From the NCBI GenBank assembly GCA_017434895.1, contig JAFSGB010000028.1, forward strand, positions 1-64,000: 64,000 bases of DNA, given 5' to 3'. The position numbers were made by a program, and so were the translations under genes. This document shows, piece by piece, positions 8,069-16,434 of this stretch; the stretch's first letter is position 1, and every line of letters starts with the position of its first letter. The notes under the pieces were generated by a model that worked only from the letters and a program-made list of their open reading frames with translations, had not been told where the DNA came from and made no database searches. This DNA comes from Clostridia bacterium. Lineage in GTDB: Bacteria > Bacillota > Clostridia > Oscillospirales > Acutalibacteraceae.

Positions 8069-8350
8069 TTACTTCTTAATTACCATAACGCGTAAAACAC
8101 CGTCGGTAATCTTTACGATACGCTCAAGCTCAGCGGGGAATTCGGGATTGCTTTCAAAATTATAGAAAACATAGTAACCCTCAGCCTCGTCGTTGATGAG
8201 GTATGCAAGTCTGCGCTTGCCCCATTCGTCAACACTCTCGATAGTACCGTTCTTTGCGATTAGGTCATTGATTTTCTCTTTAAGTGCATTGGTAGCCTCT
8301 TCGCCGCCTACAACAGAGAAAATAACGCCTGCTTCGTACTTATTGGTCAT
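8069..8350 (-). CDS. rpsF: 30S ribosomal protein S6
   Basis: S6 (93 aa) dimerises with S18 on the 16S rRNA central domain. Motifs seen are the N-terminal NKYEAGVIFS strand, the WGKRRLAYLINDEAEGYYVFYNF core and the final ITDGVLRVMVIKK. It is the first gene of the operon. A GGGAGGTG ribosome site precedes the ATG. The roughly 85-nt leader can form two small stem-loops (GCTAAT/ATTAGC and ACCTT/AAGGT); S6:S18 autoregulation through the leader is known in other bacteria, but the conserved binding motif was not recognised here. Confidence 0.96.
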   Translation of the reverse strand: MTNKYEAGVIFSVVGGEEATNALKEKINDLIAKNGTIESVDEWGKRRLAYLINDEAEGYYVFYNFESNPEFPAELERIVKITDGVLRVMVIKK

Positions 8351-8440
8351 TTTCTTTGCACCTCCCTTTGGACATTTGACCCTACCTTTTAAGGTTAGAG
8401 TAAGGAGCTAATAGTTAAAAATTTCTCATTAGCACCCGAT

Positions 8441-8469
8441 ATTATATCAGTCTTTTAGAACTTTGTCAA
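8441..8469 (-). promoter_or_regulatory. Promoter of rpsF-ssb-rpsR
   Basis: Consensus TTGACA (8464-8469) and TATAAT (8441-8446) on the minus strand with a 17-bp spacer, as expected for a highly expressed ribosomal operon. Confidence 0.9.
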
Positions 8470-8477
8470 TAAAAATC

Positions 8478-8505
8478 TTGATTTTTACTTATTTTTATAT
8501 ATAAT
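8478..8505 (+). promoter_or_regulatory. Promoter of coaX
   Basis: TTGATT (8478-8483) and TATAAT (8500-8505) are 16 bp apart. It lies back-to-back with the rpsF promoter. The leader to coaX is under 20 nt. Confidence 0.75.
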
Positions 8506-8527
8506 AGTGATAGGAAAGGGTGATTCT

Positions 8528-9292
8528 ATGCTACTGGCTATCGATATTGGCAACACCAACATTACCTTGGGTGCTTTTGAGGATTCCTCCCTTGAGTTCA
8601 CCGCACGTCTTGCTACCGACAATAGAAAAACCGCCGATCAATATGCGGTGGAAATAAAAAGTCTTTTATCCCTTTACTCGTTAGAGCCTAGTGAGATTGA
8701 GGACTGCATTATAGCATCGGTAGTGCCTGCCGTCGGAAAAAGTATTGCAGGGGCAGTTTCAAAGCTTTGCCATATTGTCCCCTTAATGCTCGGCCCCGGC
8801 GTTAAAACGGGTCTTAATATTAAAATTGACAATCCTGCACAATTAGGTGCCGACCTTGTTGCCGGTGCAGTAGGTGCATTGGACACCTACACAATGCCCT
8901 GTGTTATAATTGATATGGGCACCGCTTCCACTATCAGTGTTTTGGATGCGAATGGCACATTTTTAGGCGGTGTTATTGCCGCAGGTGTCAGACTCACCCT
9001 TAAGGCATTGGCAGAAAATACCGCACAGTTATCCTCAATTCCCATTGAAGCACCTTCCTCGGTTATAGGTGCCAACACCACCGAATGTATGCAGTCGGGA
9101 TTGGTTTACGGCACTGCGGCCATGCTTGACGGACTGCTTCAAAGAATTGAAAAAGAACTCGGCACAACTCCGACTGTTGTGGCAACCGGCGGACTTTCCC
9201 GCGAAATTATAAACCACTGTGACTCTAATATCATTTACAACGAAAACCTCCTTTTGGACGGTCTTTGTGTAATATACCAAAAAAACAATTAA
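8528..9292 (+). CDS. coaX: Type III pantothenate kinase
   Basis: CoaX makes 4'-phosphopantothenate, the first committed step of CoA synthesis. The 254-aa protein has the ASKHA phosphate-1 motif AIDIGNTN (4-11), LGADLVAGAVGA and the phosphate-2 motif IDMGTASTISV. The open frame begins seven codons earlier, but MLLAIDIGN at 8528 follows an AAAGGGTGA site and matches the family start. The next gene, about 70 bp on, is a PanT-like vitamin importer, so uptake and activation of pantothenate are probably coupled. Confidence 0.95.
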   Translation: MLLAIDIGNTNITLGAFEDSSLEFTARLATDNRKTADQYAVEIKSLLSLYSLEPSEIEDCIIASVVPAVGKSIAGAVSKLCHIVPLMLGPGVKTGLNIKIDNPAQLGADLVAGAVGALDTYTMPCVIIDMGTASTISVLDANGTFLGGVIAAGVRLTLKALAENTAQLSSIPIEAPSSVIGANTTECMQSGLVYGTAAMLDGLLQRIEKELGTTPTVVATGGLSREIINHCDSNIIYNENLLLDGLCVIYQKNN

Positions 9293-9294
9293 GT

Positions 9295-9325
9295 AATTAC
9301 TGCCTTGGCAGATTACAAATATTAT
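9295..9325 (+). promoter_or_regulatory. Intercistronic hairpin
   Basis: GTAAT and ATTAC arms with inner TGCC/GGCA form a stem-loop between coaX and the importer. There is no T-tract, so it may stabilise or attenuate the mRNA rather than terminate it. Confidence 0.35.
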
Positions 9326-9363
9326 GAACTGTACCTTTATGGACAGTATCGGAGGTAATTTAA

Positions 9364-9966
9364 ATGACAAACAAAAAAGCAAAAATCTTTCGTTTAGCAC
9401 TGCTAAGCCTATTCATAGCCATTATTTTGGTTATGGATTTCACCCCACTTGGATACATAGTAACGCCAAGCGGTTTTTCCGTTACACTGCTGACCATTCC
9501 CGTAGCCTTGGGAGCCGTTTGTACCAATGTTTCGGGAGGAGCGATTTTAGGCTTTGTTTTCGGACTGACAAGCTTTATTCAAGCCTTTGGTTTGGGCTTT
9601 TCGCTGGACCCTTCCGCACCGATTTTGTTTGAAACCAACCCATTTGCGTACACTGTAACCTGTTTTCTTCCAAGAATTTTAGTGGGTATAATTTCCGCTT
9701 TGATTTTTAAGGCGTTTGAAAGGGCAAACAAGGTAAATATTCTGGCTTACATTTTATCGGCTGCAAGTGTTCCGCTATTTAACACATTACTTTTTATGAC
9801 CTGCTTTGCCACATTCTACAAAAATACAATCTTAGGCGGAAAAGCGGTTATGACGGTTGTATTTTCGGCATTCACATTAAATTTCCTAGTAGAGTTTGCA
9901 GTAACACTAATAGCCGGAGTAGTTATTAATAGAATAATTTACACTTATCTTAAAAAATTAAATTAA
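9364..9966 (+). CDS. ECF transporter S component, probably for pantothenate
   Basis: This 200-aa integral membrane protein has about six hydrophobic helices and the ECF S-component layout: an N-terminal RLALLSLFIAIILVMDFTP helix, a GAVCTNVSGGAILGFVFGL segment, and a conserved NPFAYTVTCFLPRILVG loop. S components bind a vitamin and dock onto a shared EcfAAT module, which is not in this window. Co-location with coaX is the reason for proposing pantothenate (PanT type); biotin, riboflavin or another substrate cannot be excluded from sequence. The start at 9364 follows a GGAGG site, and a terminator follows. Confidence 0.75.
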   Translation: MTNKKAKIFRLALLSLFIAIILVMDFTPLGYIVTPSGFSVTLLTIPVALGAVCTNVSGGAILGFVFGLTSFIQAFGLGFSLDPSAPILFETNPFAYTVTCFLPRILVGIISALIFKAFERANKVNILAYILSAASVPLFNTLLFMTCFATFYKNTILGGKAVMTVVFSAFTLNFLVEFAVTLIAGVVINRIIYTYLKKLN

Positions 9967-9975
9967 ATAAATATT

Positions 9976-10013
9976 AAAGCAGTTTGAAATTTAAATTTTC
10001 TGACTGCTTTTTT
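9976..10013 (+). terminator. Terminator of the coaX operon
   Basis: AAAGCAGT (9976-9983) pairs with ACTGCTTT (10003-10010), then TTT. The loop contains a smaller AAATTT/AAATTT pair. Confidence 0.85.
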
Positions 10014-10014
10014 A

Positions 10015-10043
10015 TTTACAAAACGTTTTTTTTATGATACACT
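10015..10043 (+). promoter_or_regulatory. Promoter of the GH-A glycosidase
   Basis: TTTACA (10015-10020) and TACACT (10038-10043) with a 17-bp spacer, 18 bp before the start codon. Confidence 0.65.
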
Positions 10044-10061
10044 GTCTGTGAGGTGAAAATT

Positions 10062-12194
10062 ATGAAAGATGCATTTATAGTATTTTCCAAAAATCCGAGG
10101 GCAAAAAATATGAGCTACATATGCGGAGACTCAAACCCCGAATATGTGACCAGTGACGGTTTGGAGGGCATATACATAAAGCCTTGCACACCGGTTAAAA
10201 AAACACCCGATTCAAAATGGTATATATTACCTAAAAGTGAAACAGACTATACCATGATTTACATGGATGTTTCGCCCGAGTTTTTAAATAAAAACGATAA
10301 GGGTGAAAGCATCGAAATTAAGGTAACCTATATGGATAACGGTTACGGAAATTTTGTTGTTTGCTATGACGGTATTGACGGTATTGAATCACATACCGAG
10401 ACGGTTGACCTTCACAACACAAACACATGGCTTACCTATACATTCAAAGTAGAAAAACCCTATTTCGACAAGCGACTTGACGGTCATGATTTGAAATTAG
10501 GACTTTATTCAACATATATGGGTAACTCTCTTGAGGGAGTTTTAATTCATAGCATCAGCTTAGAAAAAACCGATACATATTCTCCTTTTGACGTTTCTTC
10601 TGTAAAAAGCGGAAATATCGGAAATATTTTCTATGATGGCGAGAACATAGAATTATCCTTTGATATCTATAACAGAACCGATAAGGACGAAATGGTAACC
10701 GCTTGCTATGAAATAGTTAACAGCGAGACCATGCGCACCTTAAAAGCCACTGACGAAGTCTTAACGATAAAAGCACACGAAACTTTAAGCAAAACGGTAG
10801 ATGGAAATGTTAGTGTATTTGGCTCGTTTTGGCTTAAAATAACCCTCACAAATTCAGAGGGAGTAGTTTCTCAGAAAAAATCAAGATTTTCAAAAAGCTT
10901 TGCCTATAAGGGTATGCCCCTTAATTACAGGCTTGGCTTCTCCGACCATTTTGCGCAAGGCAAGAAGGGCGACCCCGCACTCGCCCTTGAACTAATGAAA
11001 AACGGCGGATTCGGTATTAACCGTGATGAAATCTTGTGGAGCGATACCGAAAGAAAAGAAGGCGAATTTAAGGTACCTGATTTTTGCGATGAATATTTAA
11101 CCGCTGCCGAAAAAAACGGTATTGAAGTAATATTTACCTTGGGTAAAGGAAACAGAGCAGTTAATGTTCTTAATGTGCCGGCAAGAGGTGAGTATGAGCA
11201 GGAAAGATGGAGATTGTATGTAAGAAATACAGTAAAGCTCTTAAAGGGACGAGTTCATCTGTATTCAATATACAATGAAGCTAATATTCCGCTCAAACGC
11301 GAGGAACAGGTTCACCATTATGTTGAGTGCTTAAAAATAGCCTACGAGGAAATTAAAGCGGAAGATCCAACCTCATTGGTAACTGCCTTAACTACGGCTT
11401 GTGTTCCCCTTTATTGGATAGAGGAATGCTTTAAGCAAGGTGCATTAAAATATTTAGATGTGGTTGATGTTCACCCCTATGCCTGGAACACCGCACCAGA
11501 ATTGGTCGATTTTAAAAGGGAAATAAATGATATATACGCCTTAATCATTAAATACGGCGGCAAACAACGAGTTTGGGCTACGGAATTTGGTTATCCGGTA
11601 ATGATAAAGGGCATGGGAATACCAAACGAAAAGCTGCAAGCAGAAAATTTGACCCATGCATATATAATGTCAACTGCCTACAACCTTTTGGATAAATTCT
11701 ATATTTATCAATTTGCGGACAGTCTGAAATTTGTAGATGCAGGAAATTATATAGGAAGGGTCAACAAAACCACCGGTTACGTTTACCGTGAAGACCCCGA
11801 AAAGAATTTCGGCGTAACATATAACTTCTTGCCTGAGGTAGCAGACGTTCCCTTTGCCGCAAAGCCTGCATATTTGATGCTTTCTTGCTTAAACAGACTT
11901 ATAGGAACTGCAAAATGTATAGGCGAAATTTTCGCTCACGACAGAATGCTTATGTATCATTTCAAGTGTGCTGACGGGGACGATGTATTAGTATACTGGG
12001 CCTATTGGAACACCAGAGTAAACGATTTGACATTAGATTTGGGTGTAAACGAGGTAACAGTTTACGACAAATACGGTAACAGTAAGGTTATTAAAAACGA
12101 TGATGGCAAGTTCGTTTTCAAGGTAACATACGAAACGGTATACATAAAAGGCAAATTTAAACATATTAAAGATATATCACCCTACGAAAAATAA
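10062..12194 (+). CDS. Clan GH-A glycoside hydrolase, cytoplasmic, family unassigned
   Basis: The 710-aa protein has two N-terminal beta-rich domains (about 1-180 and 185-285) and then a (beta/alpha)8 barrel. The acid/base is Glu406 in SIYNEANI after strand 4, and the nucleophile is Glu508 in VWATEFGYP at strand 7, about 100 residues apart as in clan GH-A. DVVDVHPYAW carries the strand-6 His. A C-terminal beta domain (about 620-710) resembles those of GH39-like enzymes. There is no signal peptide, so substrates must be imported. The GTG three codons upstream overlaps the GAGGTG ribosome site, so the ATG at 10062 is used. It has its own promoter and terminator and no sugar genes beside it. Family and substrate are not recognised. 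Confidence 0.75.
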   Translation: MKDAFIVFSKNPRAKNMSYICGDSNPEYVTSDGLEGIYIKPCTPVKKTPDSKWYILPKSETDYTMIYMDVSPEFLNKNDKGESIEIKVTYMDNGYGNFVVCYDGIDGIESHTETVDLHNTNTWLTYTFKVEKPYFDKRLDGHDLKLGLYSTYMGNSLEGVLIHSISLEKTDTYSPFDVSSVKSGNIGNIFYDGENIELSFDIYNRTDKDEMVTACYEIVNSETMRTLKATDEVLTIKAHETLSKTVDGNVSVFGSFWLKITLTNSEGVVSQKKSRFSKSFAYKGMPLNYRLGFSDHFAQGKKGDPALALELMKNGGFGINRDEILWSDTERKEGEFKVPDFCDEYLTAAEKNGIEVIFTLGKGNRAVNVLNVPARGEYEQERWRLYVRNTVKLLKGRVHLYSIYNEANIPLKREEQVHHYVECLKIAYEEIKAEDPTSLVTALTTACVPLYWIEECFKQGALKYLDVVDVHPYAWNTAPELVDFKREINDIYALIIKYGGKQRVWATEFGYPVMIKGMGIPNEKLQAENLTHAYIMSTAYNLLDKFYIYQFADSLKFVDAGNYIGRVNKTTGYVYREDPEKNFGVTYNFLPEVADVPFAAKPAYLMLSCLNRLIGTAKCIGEIFAHDRMLMYHFKCADGDDVLVYWAYWNTRVNDLTLDLGVNEVTVYDKYGNSKVIKNDDGKFVFKVTYETVYIKGKFKHIKDISPYEK

Positions 12195-12207
12195 AAATTT
12201 TTAGATT

Positions 12208-12240
12208 AACGTCCACCCCTAAAGGTGGGCGTTTATTTTA
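12208..12240 (+). terminator. Terminator of the GH-A glycosidase
   Basis: AACGTCCACC (12208-12217) pairs with GGTGGGCGTT (12224-12233) through one G-T pair, followed by TATTTTA. Confidence 0.85.
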
Positions 12241-12254
12241 CAAGCATTTTTCTA

Positions 12255-12283
12255 TTTACAAAAGAATTATTATTTGATATAAT
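12255..12283 (+). promoter_or_regulatory. Promoter of the DnaD-DnaC-mnmG operon
   Basis: TTTACA (12255-12260) and TATAAT (12278-12283) with a 17-bp spacer, 30 bp upstream of the DnaD-like start. Confidence 0.8.
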
Positions 12284-12313
12284 GATTCTGTATCTTAAAA
12301 AATGGAGTATAGT

Positions 12314-13210
12314 ATGAATTATTACATAAACCCGTCGGCATTAACAGGGGTATTTGCCGTGCCGAATTCGGTAGTTGACCGTTATTTCAAGCTTTCAAAG
12401 GCAGAGCATATCAAAGTACTGCTTTTCGTTCTGCGGAATATGTCAAACGACCCGACAGACTCTTTTATCGCCGAGGAATGCGGTGTTAGTGAATATGACG
12501 TTAAGGAGGCTCTGCTTTACTGGGCAGATGCCGGTATAATTGTGCCAAAAAATGCTCCTGATTTTAAAGGAAAGGAAGAAAAAGTTGCTGTCAAGAGAAA
12601 CGAAAAACCGTCCCGTCAGGATATTGCAAAAAGAAGTCTTACAGACACCAAAATCCAGTATCTTTTAGGAGAAGCACAAAAACGTTTTGCCAGAAATTTA
12701 AAGGACAATGAAGCCCGTACTTTGGTTTGGCTTTACGACGACCAGGGACTGGATGTTTCGCTAATACTTTTAGTTATTCAATATGCACTTTTAAAGGGTA
12801 AAGGAAACATTGGCTTTATCGAAAGCATTTGCCTTGATTTGTTGGAAAAGGGTGTGGAAAGCATCGCCGACGCTGACAGAGAGCTTCACAAAAGAGATAT
12901 AAGTGAAAAATGCTGGCAGACAGTTTCCGCCGTATTTGGAATTGAAAAAAGAAAGCCGAGCAAAAAAGAAAGCGAAACCGCCGAATTATGGTTAAATGAT
13001 TGGGGCGTTTCTAAGGAGACACTAACCCTTGCCTATGACGAATGTGTAAATAAAAAGTCCAAATTTTCTTTTGCATATGTTGCGAAAATAATCGAAAATT
13101 GGCATAAAAACGGCATGAAGCCAACCGAAAAGAAGAAGCCTATCGAAAAGGACAATTTTGTGACCTACGATATTGACCTTTTCGAAAAAATGATTAATGC
13201 TAAGGACTGA
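12314..13210 (+). CDS. DnaD-domain primosome protein
   Basis: This 298-aa protein has an N-terminal winged-helix part (LSKAEHIKVLLFVLRNMSNDP, then DSFIAEECGVSEYDVKEALLYW) and two C-terminal DnaB/DnaD-type helical repeats. In Firmicutes such proteins help load the replicative helicase at oriC and at stalled forks. The ATG at 12302 is open, but GGAG at 12304-12307 serves the ATG at 12314, which is preferred. The DnaC-like loader follows after 6 bp, the usual pairing in Clostridia. It could be phage-derived, but the fixed pairing with the loader and mnmG argues for a chromosomal primosome gene. Confidence 0.85.
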   Translation: MNYYINPSALTGVFAVPNSVVDRYFKLSKAEHIKVLLFVLRNMSNDPTDSFIAEECGVSEYDVKEALLYWADAGIIVPKNAPDFKGKEEKVAVKRNEKPSRQDIAKRSLTDTKIQYLLGEAQKRFARNLKDNEARTLVWLYDDQGLDVSLILLVIQYALLKGKGNIGFIESICLDLLEKGVESIADADRELHKRDISEKCWQTVSAVFGIEKRKPSKKESETAELWLNDWGVSKETLTLAYDECVNKKSKFSFAYVAKIIENWHKNGMKPTEKKKPIEKDNFVTYDIDLFEKMINAKD

Positions 13211-13216
13211 TAAAAA

Positions 13217-14176
13217 ATGGTAAGTCGTGAATATACCTACAAAAAGGCATTTGAAAGACAAAAAGAGGCGGTTAAAAGCCGTAATATGAAACGCGAAATG
13301 CTGCTTTCTGCCCTTTATCTAAGTGAGCCGGAGTTGGGAAAAATCGAAAACGAGCTAAAGTCATTAGGAGCCCGTTTGGCAATTGTTACCCTTGCGGGTG
13401 ACAAGGAGCAGCTAAAGGTAATTAAGGAAAAATCCAAGCTTTTATCAAAACAAAAAAAGGAAATTCTTAAAAAAGCCAAAATCCCTGCACTCAAATATGA
13501 TTGCGATTTGTGTCATGACACAGGTTATATTTCGGGAAAGATTTGCGACTGCATAAAAAAAGAGGCCTCCCGTATTATGGCGGAGGAGCTCTCAAAGGAA
13601 ATGCCCTTAAAGGATTGCCGATTTGACAATTTCGACCTTAAATTTTATTTTGACAAAACCGATTCTGACGGTACAAACCCCAGAAAGCGAATGACTTCAA
13701 TTTTGAAGCTTTGCCGCGAATATGTTATTAATTTTGGTTTGACTTCCGAAAATCTGCTCTTTATGGGCGGTGTAGGACTTGGCAAAACCCACCTTACAAT
13801 GGCTATTGTGGGCGGTGTTATCGAAAAGGGTTTTATGCCGATTTATGGCTCAGCTGAAAACCTTTTTGCCATAGTGGAAAGTGAAAAGTTTTCGGGCGAG
13901 GGCAGAGGTAATTATGATGCTATGCTTAAATGCGACCTGCTTGTTATTGATGACCTTGGTGCCGAAATGACAACCTCGTTTACAAAGTCGGTACTTTACA
14001 ACCTAATTAACACCAGAATGCTAAGCGGAAAACCCACTATTATTAACACTAACCTTTCAATGAAGCAGATTGAGGAAAAGTATTCCGCAAGAATTTCCTC
14101 CCGACTTATGAGCAACTACAATGTTAATAAGTTTTTAGGTACGGATATTCGTCAGCAAAAATTACTAAGTAAATAA
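13217..14176 (+). CDS. DnaC/DnaI-type helicase loader ATPase
   Basis: The 319-aa protein has an N-terminal coiled/helical region (1-90), a zinc-binding cluster (Cys96, Cys99, Cys110, Cys112) and a AAA+ domain with Walker A GGVGLGKT (184-191), Walker B LLVIDDLGAE (241-250) and a sensor-2 arginine in SARISSRL. It should load the replicative DNA helicase together with the DnaD-like protein encoded just upstream. An AAGGA site precedes the ATG. IstB-like transposition ATPases look similar, but the zinc cluster and neighbours favour the DnaC/DnaI role. Confidence 0.88.
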   Translation: MVSREYTYKKAFERQKEAVKSRNMKREMLLSALYLSEPELGKIENELKSLGARLAIVTLAGDKEQLKVIKEKSKLLSKQKKEILKKAKIPALKYDCDLCHDTGYISGKICDCIKKEASRIMAEELSKEMPLKDCRFDNFDLKFYFDKTDSDGTNPRKRMTSILKLCREYVINFGLTSENLLFMGGVGLGKTHLTMAIVGGVIEKGFMPIYGSAENLFAIVESEKFSGEGRGNYDAMLKCDLLVIDDLGAEMTTSFTKSVLYNLINTRMLSGKPTIINTNLSMKQIEEKYSARISSRLMSNYNVNKFLGTDIRQQKLLSK

Positions 14177-14188
14177 AAGAGTGAAAAA

Positions 14189-16060
14189 ATGTCAGTAAAA
14201 AAGTATTTTGCCGGCGAGTATGATGTTGCCGTTATCGGCGGCGGTCACGCCGGAATCGAAGCCGCTTTAGCCTCCGCAAGGCTGGGGGTCAAAACCATAA
14301 TGTTCACCGTCAGTCTTGACTGGATTGGTAATATGCCCTGTAACCCGTCAATCGGCGGCACTGCCAAGGGTCACCTTGTTCGCGAGCTTGACGCTTTGGG
14401 CGGTGAAATGGGCAGGGCGGCGGATAAATTCACACTACAAAGCCGAATGTTAAATTTAGGCAAGGGTCCTGCCGTTCATTCCCTTCGCGCTCAAATTGAC
14501 CGACGCGCTTATAGCGGTTATATGAAACACACCGTCGAAAAGCAAGAAAATTTGGATGTTAAACAGTGCGAAATTGTGGAGCTTTTTCGAGAAGAAACGG
14601 GTCTTTGGCACTGTGTTTCCTCCTTGGGAGCAGAGTTTGTATCACGGGCGGTTATTATTGCCACCGGCACATTTATGGACGGAAGGATTTATGTAGGGGA
14701 AGTGAACTATGCCTCGGGTCCCGACGGTAGCTTTGCCACCATTGGCTTGTCGGACTGCCTCGAAAAATTAGGTGTACCGCTTCGCCGTTTTAAGACCGGC
14801 ACCCCCGCCCGCGTGGCTAGAAGCAGCATCGATTTTTCACAGCTTGAGGTACAGGAGGGAGACGAAAGGACCGTACCCTTTAGTTATTCCACAAAGGCTG
14901 ACCCTGAAAACAAGGTGGTTTGCCACATTTCCTATACTAATGACGAAACCAAACGTGTGATTTTGGCAAATCTTGACCGCTCGCCCTTGTATCAAGGTGA
15001 AATTGAGGGTGTGGGTCCCAGATATTGCCCCAGTATTGAGGATAAAATCGTACGCTTTGCGGACAAGCCAAGGCATCAATTTTTTATTGAGCCTTGCGGC
15101 GAAAACACTGAGGAGATGTATCTCCAAGGACTTTCCTCCTCGCTTCCCGAGGAGGTTCAAATAGAACTTTACAAAACTATTCCTTGTCTTAAAGATGTTA
15201 AGATTATGCGTAATGCCTACGCTATTGAGTACACCTGTGTTGACCCCATATTCTTGACCGCAACCCTCGAAATGAAAGGACTGGAGGGTCTTTATGGCGC
15301 AGGTCAGTTCAATGGCTCCTCGGGTTATGAGGAGGCGGCGGTTCAAGGTCTTGTTGCAGGAATTAACGCAGCGCTTAAAATCAAGGGCGAGAAACCGCTT
15401 GTTCTATCCCGTTCATCATCTTATATAGGCACCCTTATTGACGATTTGGTTACCAAGGGGTGTATGGACCCTTATAGAATGATGACGTCTCGCAGTGAGT
15501 ACCGACTGCTTCTTCGTCAAGATAATGCCGACGAGCGATTAATGCCCATAGGTCACGCTTTGGGACTTGTAAGTGACACAGATTATGAGGATTTTCTTTT
15601 GAGGCGTGAGCAAAAGGAAAAGGAAATCCAGCGTATAAATAACACATTTTTGCCACCAAGCGACGACCTTAATGCTCTGCTAGAAGCACAAGGTACCGCT
15701 AAAATGTCAACAGGCTTGAGGCTTTCTGACCTTATTAAGCGCCCACAGCTAAGCTATGATATGTTAGCCCCCTTTGACAGTAGGCGTCCTCAATTACCGC
15801 AAAATGTTCGTGATAAAGTTGAGACCGAGGTTAAGTACGAGGGATACATCACCCGTCAACAAGCTCAGGTTAACGAAATGCTGAGACTTGAAAAGAAAAT
15901 CATTCCCGTGGATATTAATTATGACGAGGTTTACGGACTTCGTTTAGAGGCGGTAGAAAAGCTTAAAAAAATAAGACCTGCAAACATCGGTCAAGCCTCT
16001 CGAATTTCGGGGGTTAGCCCGGCGGATGTTTCAGTACTGCTTATATTTCTTTCAAGGTAA
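14189..16060 (+). CDS. mnmG: tRNA uridine-34 carboxymethylaminomethyl-modifying enzyme MnmG
   Basis: MnmG (GidA), 623 aa, is the FAD-dependent half of the MnmE-MnmG complex that installs the cmnm5 group on wobble uridines. Seen are the FAD motif VIGGGHAGIEAA (15-26), the conserved NPSIGGTAKGHLVRELDALGG, TGTFMDG and the PRYCPSIEDKI segment, and the C-terminal helical domain that binds MnmE. Its partner mnmE lies at 50081-51439 on the opposite strand. Length and ends are normal. It follows the helicase loader by 12 bp. Confidence 0.97.
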   Translation: MSVKKYFAGEYDVAVIGGGHAGIEAALASARLGVKTIMFTVSLDWIGNMPCNPSIGGTAKGHLVRELDALGGEMGRAADKFTLQSRMLNLGKGPAVHSLRAQIDRRAYSGYMKHTVEKQENLDVKQCEIVELFREETGLWHCVSSLGAEFVSRAVIIATGTFMDGRIYVGEVNYASGPDGSFATIGLSDCLEKLGVPLRRFKTGTPARVARSSIDFSQLEVQEGDERTVPFSYSTKADPENKVVCHISYTNDETKRVILANLDRSPLYQGEIEGVGPRYCPSIEDKIVRFADKPRHQFFIEPCGENTEEMYLQGLSSSLPEEVQIELYKTIPCLKDVKIMRNAYAIEYTCVDPIFLTATLEMKGLEGLYGAGQFNGSSGYEEAAVQGLVAGINAALKIKGEKPLVLSRSSSYIGTLIDDLVTKGCMDPYRMMTSRSEYRLLLRQDNADERLMPIGHALGLVSDTDYEDFLLRREQKEKEIQRINNTFLPPSDDLNALLEAQGTAKMSTGLRLSDLIKRPQLSYDMLAPFDSRRPQLPQNVRDKVETEVKYEGYITRQQAQVNEMLRLEKKIIPVDINYDEVYGLRLEAVEKLKKIRPANIGQASRISGVSPADVSVLLIFLSR

Positions 16061-16064
16061 AATA

Positions 16065-16424
16065 ATGGAAATTAAACATATTTTTGAGCCTACACCCTTG
16101 CAGTGCGGTCAAGCAGTGCTCTCAATGGTGACAGGCAAGAGTGTTAGTCAAATTGTTGCACTTTTAGAAAACGAAAGGGAAACCACCCTTAAAGAAATGT
16201 TTTTCGTCTTGGAAAAGTCTGGCTTTGAAGTTTCTAAAGAGAGAAAGGCAGTGCACAAAAAAGAGGAGCTTCCGAGACTTTGCTTTTTAAGTCTAGAAAC
16301 TCCTAAATGCTGGCATTGGTCGCTCTATTGTGATGGGGTGTTCTATGATCCTGAATACGGTGTCTTGGAAGATTTTCCTCCAAGCAACAGACAGTATTTT
16401 TGGGAAATAAAAACTCAGGATTAA
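16065..16424 (+). CDS. Small stand-alone C39-like (papain-fold) protein
   Basis: This 119-aa protein begins with LQCGQAVLSMVTGK, the oxyanion Gln13 and catalytic Cys14 pattern of peptidase C39-like domains. WHWSLYCDGVFYDPEYG supplies the probable His84 and Asp95. It is only the papain-fold core, without the ABC-transporter parts of bacteriocin exporters and without a signal peptide. The start is four bases after the mnmG stop with AAGG ahead. It may be a peptidase or an acyl-transfer enzyme of an unknown intracellular substrate. It converges on radC with a 10-bp gap. Confidence 0.7.
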   Translation: MEIKHIFEPTPLQCGQAVLSMVTGKSVSQIVALLENERETTLKEMFFVLEKSGFEVSKERKAVHKKEELPRLCFLSLETPKCWHWSLYCDGVFYDPEYGVLEDFPPSNRQYFWEIKTQD

Positions 16425-16434
16425 TATCCCAAGT

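Noticed and set aside
12314..14176. Prophage replication genes (DnaD/DnaC) belonging to the phage modules
   Set aside because: They are joined to mnmG in the usual chromosomal order with a shared promoter and lie away from the phage-type loci.
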